A stretch of 47,186 nt of DNA from Azophilus sp964348115. Lineage in GTDB: Bacteria; Pseudomonadota; Gammaproteobacteria; Pseudomonadales; Azotimanducaceae. The first letter of the stretch is position 1; the number at the start of each line of letters is the position of its first letter. The DNA lies in NCBI GenBank assembly GCA_964348115.1, contig CAYGBY010000007.1:1-47186 (forward strand), written 5' to 3'. The position numbers and the translations under genes are program-made. Below are positions 1 through 7,679 of the stretch, piece by piece. The notes under the pieces were generated by a model that worked only from the letters and a program-made list of their open reading frames with translations, did no database searches and was not told the origin of the DNA.

Positions 1-645
1 CCGGAATGGCGCAAGCGCCAGCCGCGGTGCCTGAATCTCCCAGCGGCTCGAGCGGTCGCGCAGGAGTATCTCGTTGAACCGCCACTGGTCGGACAAATGC
101 CACTGCGCCATCCGATCCGCCATCTCGAAGAACGCTCGCGTCCGGGCCGACGCCCGCACGAAAAAGAACCCCGCGCAGACCGTGAATCCGGTCACCTTGA
201 AATGCGTCCACGGGTGCGTGGTTCCCTGTGAGAACAGCAGGTCGCAGCCCTTGTGATCCAAGAGCCACGGCCGTGGGTCGCACAGCCAAAACGCATCCGC
301 GTCGCTGTGCACAAAGTCGATGCCATGCGCCACAAGGTGCAGCAAGAGCTTGGTCCGCAACCGCGTCAGCCAACTGAGCCTATTCAGCGACGAATCGATC
401 CCTTCCTCGCGCAGCTCCGGCAGCACGTCCCAGTAATAAACGGCCCGAGGCCCCTCCTCGCACAGGGCGTCGAGCAGTTCGGAGTCCATGCAGACGATCC
501 GGTAGTTCAGGCAGCCAGCACGCCGGGCGTGTTCAATCCACACCCCCACCATGCCGCGATACCGGTAGGTCGCGAACACGACCGTCACCGGCCCCGAGGC
601 GTCGGCCGCGAACGCGTGCCGGACATCAATGCCCTGACTATCCAC
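1..645 (-). CDS. Partial glycosyltransferase (nucleotide-diphospho-sugar transferase type)
   Basis: Open frame of 215 codons running off the left edge, so the C-terminus is missing. It probably transfers a sugar from a nucleotide-sugar donor; the acceptor is unknown. A DxD-type metal/nucleotide motif is visible as HSDADAFW (residues 113-120), preceded by a Rossmann-like start (TVVFATYRYRG, residues 21-31) and followed by a conserved-looking FFFVRAS strand. This resembles the PF03407/GT77 type nucleotidyl-sugar transferases. The first usable start is a GTG 8 nt after the tssA stop, so the gene is the last visible member of the tssE-to-tssA operon. No clear Shine-Dalgarno is seen, and an internal ATG about 30 codons in is an alternative start. 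A role in modifying surface glycans or a T6SS component is possible but not shown. Confidence 0.7.
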   Translation of the reverse strand, partial: MDSQGIDVRHAFAADASGPVTVVFATYRYRGMVGVWIEHARRAGCLNYRIVCMDSELLDALCEEGPRAVYYWDVLPELREEGIDSSLNRLSWLTRLRTKLLLHLVAHGIDFVHSDADAFWLCDPRPWLLDHKGCDLLFSQGTTHPWTHFKVTGFTVCAGFFFVRASARTRAFFEMADRMAQWHLSDQWRFNEILLRDRSSRWEIQAPRLALAPFR

Positions 646-653
646 TGACTTTG

Positions 654-1532
654 TCAGCGCGCCGCGAGCTGTTTCTTCACCGAATCGAGCAGTTGCTCCA
701 AGCTGACGCCTGACATGCGCATGGCCTCGGAGATCTCTACGATGCCGAGGGAGCGCCAACTTGCCAGCAACTGCAGTAGGGGGACGGCTGGCGAATGGCG
801 GTTCTGGGCGGCCATCAGTTCCATGGCGCGTTCCACCGTATCCCAAGCGTCCGTCGGTTGAGGGGGTGCCGGGCCGACCCCGGCCCCGACATCGTCCTCG
901 GCTTCGCTTTCGCCGGTGACCGAGGATTGTTGGCCAAGCAGCTTGCGGATGGCACCCCAGGCCTCCCCCATCGTTGGCAGTTCGTCTCCGAAGGCAGGGG
1001 CAAGACGGGGCCCCAGGTTCTCGAACAGTTCCCGCAAAGCCGTCGCCACTTCCAGCCGTTCCGTTACGCTGGTCGACTGTTCTCCCCAGCCGACGGTCGC
1101 CGCCAGGGTCGGCAACCGGTTGATCATCTTACCCAGGCTGGCCCCCCGTTCGCTGAGATCGCCATCTTCCTCGTCAGCGCGGGGGTGAATGCCCTGATCG
1201 GGATCAGGCCAGGCCTCCACTGCCGCGACCAGGGCCGTCAGGGCCTTGGCGAAGCCCGGCAAGCCGCCGGCTCTCCAACTTGCCTCCACATAAACGGCCA
1301 ATATGCGCAGATCCTTGGTTCTGGTGCAGAGCTTGCGAATCTCTTCGAAGAAGTCGTCAAATGTGTGCCTCGCCTCGGCAACCTTGCCGTCGACCACCGC
1401 GTCGCTGCCCAAGGCCAGACTGTTCTCGAATTCCTGCAGCAGGCTCATGAAGGCCGGGTCCCACCTGAGGTCGGGGCCGCAGGGGTCCGCCTCGGAAATC
1501 GGCGTGGGCACTGCTTCGCCAAGTACGTCCAC
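654..1532 (-). CDS. tssA: T6SS assembly protein TssA (ImpA N-terminal domain)
   Basis: TssA family cap or priming protein that contacts the baseplate and guides tube and sheath polymerisation. The N-terminal 150 residues match the ImpA_N pattern: start GEAVPTPISEADPCGPDLR, then a helical part with LAVYVEASWRAGGLPGFA and a GIHPRADEEDG segment. The C-terminal part (about residues 220-292) is short and helical. At 292 residues it is smaller than the long TssA classes with extended C-terminal domains. The GTG start is supported by a strong GGAGGAG Shine-Dalgarno 4-5 nt upstream. It lies 11 nt after tssM in the same operon. Confidence 0.93.
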   Translation of the reverse strand: MDVLGEAVPTPISEADPCGPDLRWDPAFMSLLQEFENSLALGSDAVVDGKVAEARHTFDDFFEEIRKLCTRTKDLRILAVYVEASWRAGGLPGFAKALTALVAAVEAWPDPDQGIHPRADEEDGDLSERGASLGKMINRLPTLAATVGWGEQSTSVTERLEVATALRELFENLGPRLAPAFGDELPTMGEAWGAIRKLLGQQSSVTGESEAEDDVGAGVGPAPPQPTDAWDTVERAMELMAAQNRHSPAVPLLQLLASWRSLGIVEISEAMRMSGVSLEQLLDSVKKQLAAR

Positions 1533-1543
1533 GGTCTCCTCCG

Positions 1544-4500
1544 TCAGTTAGCCGCCGTAGCTGAATTCGCCCCATTCGCCCGCGGCGGCAGGGGCGGTGC
1601 ATTTTTTATGAACGAGGGCAGGGTCATGGGCCGTCCGTCGGCGTGGCTGATGCGGGCGGTGATGCGCAGGGGCTGGCGCAGGCCGGCTTCGTCCACGGCC
1701 AGGGTCTGGAATGACAGGGCACCGCCGGAAAGGTCCGATAAGACCCGCAACAGGGCACCGTTGCCGCCATCGGTCAGGGTCCATTCCTCGGAGTCGATGT
1801 GCACGGACTTGGCAAAGCGGTAACTGGAGTTTTTGGCCATCCGCATGCGGATCAGCAAAGGCCCGCCGTAGCGCCAAGTATAAACGCCGGCCTCGTCGGC
1901 CTCGGCACCCTCGATGTCGATCTGCACGATGTTCTCCGCCAGCAGTTCCTCGCTTGGACGCGCCCGCCACTCGAGTTGGAAACGCACGGCGGCTCTGCCG
2001 TCGCCGTCCAGCTCCCAGAATTCCAGGGTTTCGGCGAAAGTCGCCGCCAGCGGCTCGTCAATCAGCGGCAAGGCCTCCGCCGCCGGTTGTAGATGGCGCA
2101 GGAAGTCCGAGAGTGTGGTGGCGGCGATTTCCGGGCCTTCATCGTCGTTGGAGTAGGGCCACGACCAAGCCACATGGGTTTCGTAGTAGCTCTTGAGCCG
2201 TTCGTAGATGACTTGCGCCTCCGCCAGCGCACGCTTGTCACACTCCTGGCCGAGTTGGTCACGGAAGCGCGTTAGCGCACTGGCGAGATAGTCGCCGCGG
2301 CCGAGTAGCGGACGCGGCGCGTCGCAGGCTGCTACCGGATCCTCCGCATAGTTGCCCACGGAGCCCTCTAGAGCCGTCAGGGCGGAGTCCGCGTCGCCCC
2401 GGTCGTAGCCGGCGATGTCCTCCCGCATGATGCGCCAGTCAGCAGCTACCCAGCCACGACCTTGGGATGCGGCCTCGACGAACGGCTCGGCAAGCTGTTG
2501 GTAGACGCGGATGAAGCGGGAAATGCCACGCTCGAAGCGGCGCGCCAGGGCCTTGCGGTCGGCGCTTGTATCGAGGTGCGCACCCAGCGGATCCTCCTCG
2601 ACAAGCACGCCGCTGGCGGCGGCCAGCACCCCTTCCGCCACCCGCGCCCGCACCGCCAGCACCCGGTCGGCCTCCGCCAGGGCGGCACGCTGGCGCAGCC
2701 AGGCCTCCACCTCCTGCAGGTCGGCCAGAGCCGGAGCGGCGGCGGCGCGGCGCTCGGCGCGCTCGGTCGCCACGCCCAGGCTGCTAGCCAGCCGCAACGC
2801 CCGCTCCACTTCATTGGTGACGCCCACCACCAGTTCGCTGGCCAGTTGGCGCACCAGGTCTTGCGCCACGGCGGGCGGCAGGCCCGTTGGCAGATTTGCG
2901 GCGAACTGATCGAACACCTGCAATCTGCGGCGCGCTTCGGCCACGGCGCCCGCGTCCAGCGTCACAGTCCCCACGGGCGGCACGACGACCGCGCCCAGCG
3001 ACTGCGGCGCGAAGCCGGAATTGGCGATCTTGTCCAGAAACAGCAGCCAGGCGGTCGCCTCCGGAGTCAGCGACAGTGACGGGCCGTTGCCACCGCCGCC
3101 GCCGGCGCGTACCAACAGCGGCCCAATTTCCGGCAGCACGAAGTACTCGGACATTTCCCGGGCATCGATGCGAATGCGGCTGATGGCGGCCTTGGCCTCT
3201 AGTGCGGTCACCTGGCCGATCAGCGACAAAGCGACGGCGCGGCCTAGGATGCGTAGCTCATAGCTGTGGTCGGGCCGGTCTTCGGCGGCGGTCAGCCACT
3301 GCTGGGACGGATCCTGCAAGGCGGCGCGCAACTCCGTTAGGGCCTGGTGCTGATCTCGCCAATTGGCGCTGCGGTCGCTCGCCCGCCGGGCCGCGGTGGC
3401 CACGGGGCCGTTGGTGTAGACCTTGGTGGCCCAGCGCTGCATGGTGAGCACGAAGTTGGCTCGGGCAAAGTCAGTGAGGGCGGCGACATCCAGGCCGCCT
3501 TCGTCCGATGGCGGCGGCGCAACCCCAGCTTCGATCATGGCCAAGTCGATGCCCTCCGGCCAAGCAGTGCTGTCGCCGCCGAAGGCATCCGCCAACAAAG
3601 CGCGGATGTCCACTTCGCGCGGGTCATCGGCCAGCCCCTCCCAAGCCGCCAACCACTCGCCAACCAGACGTGCATCCTGCATCCAGCTATTGGGATCATC
3701 CCGAGTCCTTAGGCGCCGCTGTGACTCACGCTCCAGCGCCGCGGCCAAGGGCCGCAGCACATAGCCATCCAGGAAGGCGGCACCCAGCCTTTGCGGCGCA
3801 TGGTAGTTCGGCACTAGGGAAGCGAGGGGCATCAGCAAGGAAAACTCCGACATCTCCGCCAGACGGGCGCTCAACCCGGCGACCCGCCGCATCCTGGCCC
3901 CGCTGGGCACGGCATCGATGCCGTCGGCGGTCCAGGGCGAAGCGGCCTCTCTGGAGGCGGTGCTGACCGCGGCGCGCAGGCTGTCCGTGCGGTCGCTGAC
4001 AACCACTCCCACCAAGATCGCGAGCGCCACCCCGGCAACCAACACCGCCAGCCCGGCCGTGGCCAGTGCGCCCGGCGCAGCCGCCGGCCGAGTGCGCTCC
4101 AGGGTCTGGGCGACCGCCCCGCGCAGGCCGAGGCCGCTGAACGAGAGCGACGCCACATCGACGGTCGGCGAGGGGGCCGCCGCCAGCGCCCGATCCAGGC
4201 TGCTGGGCAAATCCCGGGACTGGGCCAGGGCGAATTCCCGGAGCCCCTCCCGCGACCCACCGGTCAACCAGGTGCGCACGGCGTCGGCGGCCAGTTGCCG
4301 GCAGATGGCGTCTCCGTCCTGGTTGTTGGCATCGATGATCCGCCAGGCCGCTACCTTGCCGGCGCTGGGCAGAACGAAGTGCAGGGCGACGCGCATACCG
4401 GCGGAGCGGGCAAAACTGGCCGCCCGGGTCAGCGCCTCGCCGGGAATGCCGTCCGCGTCGACCAGCACGGCCAGGGCATCGATCGGCCGCCGCCAGGGCA

Positions 4501-4999
4501 GCACCCGCACCAGCCGACGCAGCTTGCGGCTGTCTGCCGCGGAAGCGTCTATCAACAGGGTGTCGCCGCCAGCGGCCAGACGGATGGCGCCCATAGCCGG
4601 CGGCGTCAGGTCGAGGCTGCGGCACAGTTCGCTGGACCCCTTGCCGGCAATTAGGACGATGCGCAGGGTGTCCGGCCCGGTCACCCGCCGCGCCTCCATA
4701 AACGCCCGGCGCAGCCCAATGCGCGACGATGACCCCCAACCTGTGGCAACCAGGGGTGGTTCGCCCAACTGCGCCTCTCGGCGTGCCGCAGCCCGCCCCT
4801 GGGCGGTCTCCCTGCCACGCTTGAACAGCCACGCCAAGCCCTTGCCCAACAGCAAAAGCAACTTCCAGAGCAGCCAGAGGGCCACCAAAAACAGAATGAG
4901 GGCGACGATGATGAGGACAATCAGCAGGATGATCTCGAGCGTGCCGCCCGCCATCAACTGCATGAAGAATTCGCCTATGCGTGAGAAGAATGCCGACAT
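1544..4999 (-). CDS. tssM: T6SS inner-membrane protein TssM (IcmF family)
   Basis: TssM spans the inner membrane and periplasm and links TssL to the lipoprotein TssJ. It has 1151 residues, normal for the family. Hydrophobic segments lie at about residues 19-52 and 310-335, with a long, largely helical periplasmic part after the second. The C-terminal 150 residues are beta-rich, as expected for the TssJ-contacting region. The cytoplasmic domain between the membrane segments starts like the IcmF NTPase domain, but the P-loop position reads IVLIAGKGSSELCRSL (114-129), which does not fit GxxGxGK[ST]. This is therefore a TssM without a recognisable Walker A motif. It begins 14 nt after tssL and is followed closely by tssA. 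Confidence 0.92.
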   Translation of the reverse strand: MSAFFSRIGEFFMQLMAGGTLEIILLIVLIIVALILFLVALWLLWKLLLLLGKGLAWLFKRGRETAQGRAAARREAQLGEPPLVATGWGSSSRIGLRRAFMEARRVTGPDTLRIVLIAGKGSSELCRSLDLTPPAMGAIRLAAGGDTLLIDASAADSRKLRRLVRVLPWRRPIDALAVLVDADGIPGEALTRAASFARSAGMRVALHFVLPSAGKVAAWRIIDANNQDGDAICRQLAADAVRTWLTGGSREGLREFALAQSRDLPSSLDRALAAAPSPTVDVASLSFSGLGLRGAVAQTLERTRPAAAPGALATAGLAVLVAGVALAILVGVVVSDRTDSLRAAVSTASREAASPWTADGIDAVPSGARMRRVAGLSARLAEMSEFSLLMPLASLVPNYHAPQRLGAAFLDGYVLRPLAAALERESQRRLRTRDDPNSWMQDARLVGEWLAAWEGLADDPREVDIRALLADAFGGDSTAWPEGIDLAMIEAGVAPPPSDEGGLDVAALTDFARANFVLTMQRWATKVYTNGPVATAARRASDRSANWRDQHQALTELRAALQDPSQQWLTAAEDRPDHSYELRILGRAVALSLIGQVTALEAKAAISRIRIDAREMSEYFVLPEIGPLLVRAGGGGGNGPSLSLTPEATAWLLFLDKIANSGFAPQSLGAVVVPPVGTVTLDAGAVAEARRRLQVFDQFAANLPTGLPPAVAQDLVRQLASELVVGVTNEVERALRLASSLGVATERAERRAAAAPALADLQEVEAWLRQRAALAEADRVLAVRARVAEGVLAAASGVLVEEDPLGAHLDTSADRKALARRFERGISRFIRVYQQLAEPFVEAASQGRGWVAADWRIMREDIAGYDRGDADSALTALEGSVGNYAEDPVAACDAPRPLLGRGDYLASALTRFRDQLGQECDKRALAEAQVIYERLKSYYETHVAWSWPYSNDDEGPEIAATTLSDFLRHLQPAAEALPLIDEPLAATFAETLEFWELDGDGRAAVRFQLEWRARPSEELLAENIVQIDIEGAEADEAGVYTWRYGGPLLIRMRMAKNSSYRFAKSVHIDSEEWTLTDGGNGALLRVLSDLSGGALSFQTLAVDEAGLRQPLRITARISHADGRPMTLPSFIKNAPPLPPRANGANSATAAN

Positions 5000-5013
5000 C
5001 TATTGCGCCTTGG

Positions 5014-5877
5014 TCAGGTTCCGCCGTTGCCGTGACGCGCCCTAGGGTCTTCAGGCGAACGGTTGCCCTGCTCGGCCTGAGCATCGGCGGTGGTTTCCGG
5101 CGGCGGTGCCCGCATCGGCGCCAGTTGCGAGGGGCCGAGGCTGCGATCCAGCGGCGCAAAGGCGCCACCGACCGCGGGCAGACCGGCATACACCCGTTCG
5201 GCGATGCGATCAGCGTCGTGCAGGGCGTCATCCGACAAGGTCAACCACAGGCCAAAGCCACTCATCAGCCACAGTGCCAGACCCACCATCGCCAAGGGCG
5301 CCGGCGCCAGGCCGATGCGTGCAGGACCGAGGTCCCGGGCGATGCCGGCCGCGCCACTCCTGCCCGCGCCCAGAGTTTCCTCCAAAGCGGCGGTCAGGGC
5401 GGACATGCCAAGCAGGTCACCGCGCAGCGACCCTTCGAAACCCTCGCGAATGACCGCCAGGTACAGCGGCGCCAACGATGACCCAACCCCCTCATCCGCA
5501 CCGCGGCCACCGGCTTGGGCTTGGCGCACGATTTCCTGTCCGGCAAGGGCCGAACCATAGAGTTCGAACTCCAGCAGGCGGTCCCGCCACCGCTCCAGCC
5601 CGCCGGCGGGATGGTGCAGCATTCTTTCGTCGGCAAGGCCGACCAGGGCATAGGCGGCCGCCCTTGAGGTGTTGGCGTCGTTGCGCACCGCCGTGGGCAG
5701 GGCTCGCACAAACGCATCGACGCCCTGGGCAAGCCGCTGGCGGCTGGCGTCCATGGCGGCGCTGGCAGCACGCTCGCCATCCGCCTGCAGCACCTGCGCC
5801 GTCAAGGATTCCTCCTCCTTGTCCAGCAGGTCGAAGAAGGGCACGGCGTTGATGACGATGGAGAAGCCGAGGCTCAT
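5014..5877 (-). CDS. tssL: T6SS inner-membrane protein TssL (DotU family)
   Basis: DotU/TssL protein of the membrane complex, docking the baseplate through TssK. The first 185 residues form the cytoplasmic helical domain, with the family-like AAYALVGLADERML segment and a WRDRLLEFELYG stretch. A single hydrophobic helix at about residues 203-222 (MVGLALWLMSGFGLWLTL) anchors it. About 65 residues follow the helix, including a proline-rich tail; no OmpA/peptidoglycan-binding domain is visible. It starts 9 nt after the tssK stop and precedes tssM by 14 nt, consistent with co-translation of the partners. Confidence 0.92.
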   Translation of the reverse strand: MSLGFSIVINAVPFFDLLDKEEESLTAQVLQADGERAASAAMDASRQRLAQGVDAFVRALPTAVRNDANTSRAAAYALVGLADERMLHHPAGGLERWRDRLLEFELYGSALAGQEIVRQAQAGGRGADEGVGSSLAPLYLAVIREGFEGSLRGDLLGMSALTAALEETLGAGRSGAAGIARDLGPARIGLAPAPLAMVGLALWLMSGFGLWLTLSDDALHDADRIAERVYAGLPAVGGAFAPLDRSLGPSQLAPMRAPPPETTADAQAEQGNRSPEDPRARHGNGGT

Positions 5878-5886
5878 GGACCGCGC

Positions 5887-7131
5887 CTATCCGGCAGTGC
5901 CGCGGCGCCATGCGCCGCCCAAACCGCCGTGTGATTCGCCTGTCGCGAGGCCCGCCTCCTCCGCCACCAGCACGGAGAAGGAGGTGTTCTGCGGCGGCGG
6001 GGTCTCGGCCGCAAGCGCCAGGGTTCCCTGGCCCCCGCGCCAGGCCTGGTCGTCCTCCACCTGGTAGAGGCCCAGCAGCGGCCCGCTGGCAATGCCGATG
6101 CTGGGGTCGCGCTCCACCGACCGGCGCGTACAGCCCGACACCCGCCGCGTCATGGCCTCCGCGATGCGATCCGGCGCCGCCAATGCGGCACCTTCAAACC
6201 AGGCGCGCGCAGCGATCAGATCCGCCGGCCGGGAGGCCTCTATAGCCACCAGCAAGCCGCCGGCGGGCATGCCCTCCACTTCCAGGACGCCGGTCTTGCC
6301 GGTCTGGCGAAAAACCGTGGCACGAAACGGCAGACCAATGCCGGAGGCCGCCGACTCCGCAGCGGCCAGCAGGCGGCGCATGGAGCCGCGTTGGTCGGCC
6401 GGGTCCCAGCCATCCTCCAGACGCTCGAATATGCCGGCGGCGCTGCGCACCCCCAAGGCCAGGCGCAATGCTTCCACGCCCACCCGTCCAGGGGTGACCG
6501 CCGGCGCATTGAGCAGCGTGTCGATGACGCCGACCCCCTGCACCAGGGCGGCCGCCACCTGCCCCAGCACCCTGGCCACGGGCCGCGCCTCTGCCCCTGG
6601 CAGCCGCAGGGTCGCCATGAAGCCGGCACCCAGGGCCGCCAAGGCGCCGAGTTGGCGGTTGAGGTCCGTGCGCATGGGATGGTCGGGGCCGATAAGCATG
6701 GCCGGCGGCGACCAGTCCGGCACGTTGCCCCAAACACCGCCCTGGCAGCCCAGCCGAGCGGCGGGTAGGGTGTCCTCGCCAACCGTGCCTTCGCTGTCCT
6801 GCAAAGAGAGTTCGCCAGTGTCTGGATTGCGCACCAGCACGAAACTGGCGTGTCCGCCCTCCTCGGCTTCCGGCAACATGCGCGTCACCCGGGTGCGTTT
6901 GAAAGGTTCGCCATCGGGAAAGACGCCATCGCAATCGATGCGCAGTTCTCGTGAGGCGAGGGCGGTTTCGTCCACCCGCAGGCTCAGGAACCCCCAGGGC
7001 CAGGGGTCCGCAATCAGGCCGGCCAGATGGCTGAGCAAGGCGGTGCGGCGATCTGTGCGCTGAAAGCTGACTGGCTCCAGCACCATGCCGTTGCGCCACT
7101 CGACGGCTTCGGGAATTTTCAGCACGTTCAT
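5887..7131 (-). CDS. tssK: T6SS baseplate protein TssK
   Basis: TssK is the trimeric adaptor joining the TssE-F-G wedges to the TssL/TssM membrane complex. The N-terminus VEWRNGMVLEPVSFQRTDRR (residues 10-29) is a clear version of the family signature (W-x-x-G-M-x-L-x-P-x-x-F-Q-x-x-D-R). The middle helical domain and a beta-rich C-terminal domain follow. Its 414 residues are slightly below the usual ~445. Its ATG overlaps the tssJ stop codon by 4 nt (ATGA), so translation is probably coupled. Confidence 0.93.
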   Translation of the reverse strand: MNVLKIPEAVEWRNGMVLEPVSFQRTDRRTALLSHLAGLIADPWPWGFLSLRVDETALASRELRIDCDGVFPDGEPFKRTRVTRMLPEAEEGGHASFVLVRNPDTGELSLQDSEGTVGEDTLPAARLGCQGGVWGNVPDWSPPAMLIGPDHPMRTDLNRQLGALAALGAGFMATLRLPGAEARPVARVLGQVAAALVQGVGVIDTLLNAPAVTPGRVGVEALRLALGVRSAAGIFERLEDGWDPADQRGSMRRLLAAAESAASGIGLPFRATVFRQTGKTGVLEVEGMPAGGLLVAIEASRPADLIAARAWFEGAALAAPDRIAEAMTRRVSGCTRRSVERDPSIGIASGPLLGLYQVEDDQAWRGGQGTLALAAETPPPQNTSFSVLVAEEAGLATGESHGGLGGAWRRGTAG

Positions 7132-7679
7132 GCGTACCTAGATGGGGGAGGAAGAAAGGCAAGAAAGGGCAATGAAGGCAGCCAGCGCCTCTTCTTCTTT
7201 CTCGGCTTGCCGCCGCCGACTTCACAACCCTCATCGCCTATGGTGACCAACACCTTGCCGTTGCGAGCGACACGAAGTGGTGCAGAGGGCACCCGGGTGT
7301 CGCAGAACAGCACCCCGGCCAACCGGCCCCGGCGGCGGGCCTTAAACGGGCCAATAGTCGTGCCGGGCACCACTTCCCAAGAATCGAAGTGGGCGTCTGG
7401 GTGGCGTTGGCGAAAATTGCGGCCATCCTGATCGAACCAAGCGTCGGTTTGGATGTCCAACAAGGCATCAACCAGATCGGCGTCGCGAACCCGCACCAGC
7501 TCCACCCGCACCGGCCAGTTGTCGTTGGCCTGGGCATCCAGGGCCAGGGTGATGGTTCTCAGCTTCAGCGGCCGTTCCGGCTTGGTGATGGATTCCCCTT
7601 GGCTGCGGCAGCCGCCGACCAGCCCACTCAGCAGGGCGATGACGCAGATGGCGCCCCACCACCGCCCCGGCGGGTTCAT
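7128..7679 (-). CDS. tssJ: T6SS outer-membrane lipoprotein TssJ
   Basis: Probable TssJ lipoprotein, anchoring the membrane complex in the outer membrane. A lipoprotein signal is visible: a hydrophobic stretch GAICVIALLSGLVGGC with the lipobox LVGGC at residues 20-24. The mature part has the small beta-sandwich pattern of TssJ, including NDNWPVRVELVRVRDADLV and WEVVPGTTIGPF. The extreme C-terminus is unusual, a basic and then aromatic/proline tail (GGGKPRKKKRRW and onward) of about 30 residues. The gene overlaps tssH and tssK by 4 nt each (ATGA), placing it firmly in the operon. Similarity is weaker than for its neighbours, as is normal for TssJ. Confidence 0.82.
   Translation of the reverse strand: MNPPGRWWGAICVIALLSGLVGGCRSQGESITKPERPLKLRTITLALDAQANDNWPVRVELVRVRDADLVDALLDIQTDAWFDQDGRNFRQRHPDAHFDSWEVVPGTTIGPFKARRRGRLAGVLFCDTRVPSAPLRVARNGKVLVTIGDEGCEVGGGKPRKKKRRWLPSLPFLAFLPPPSRYA

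Noticed and set aside
253..648. Plus-strand frame at the left edge
   Set aside because: It is the antisense of the partial glycosyltransferase, which has a DxD motif in the minus frame.
795..1823. Long plus-strand frame (342 codons) opposite tssA/tssM
   Set aside because: It lies antisense to well-recognised T6SS genes and its composition (Arg/Gly/Pro-rich) is typical of a GC-rich shadow frame.
3726..5231. 501-codon minus-strand frame overlapping tssM and tssL in another frame
   Set aside because: The translation is low-complexity Arg/Gly/Ala and overlaps genes with clear family features.
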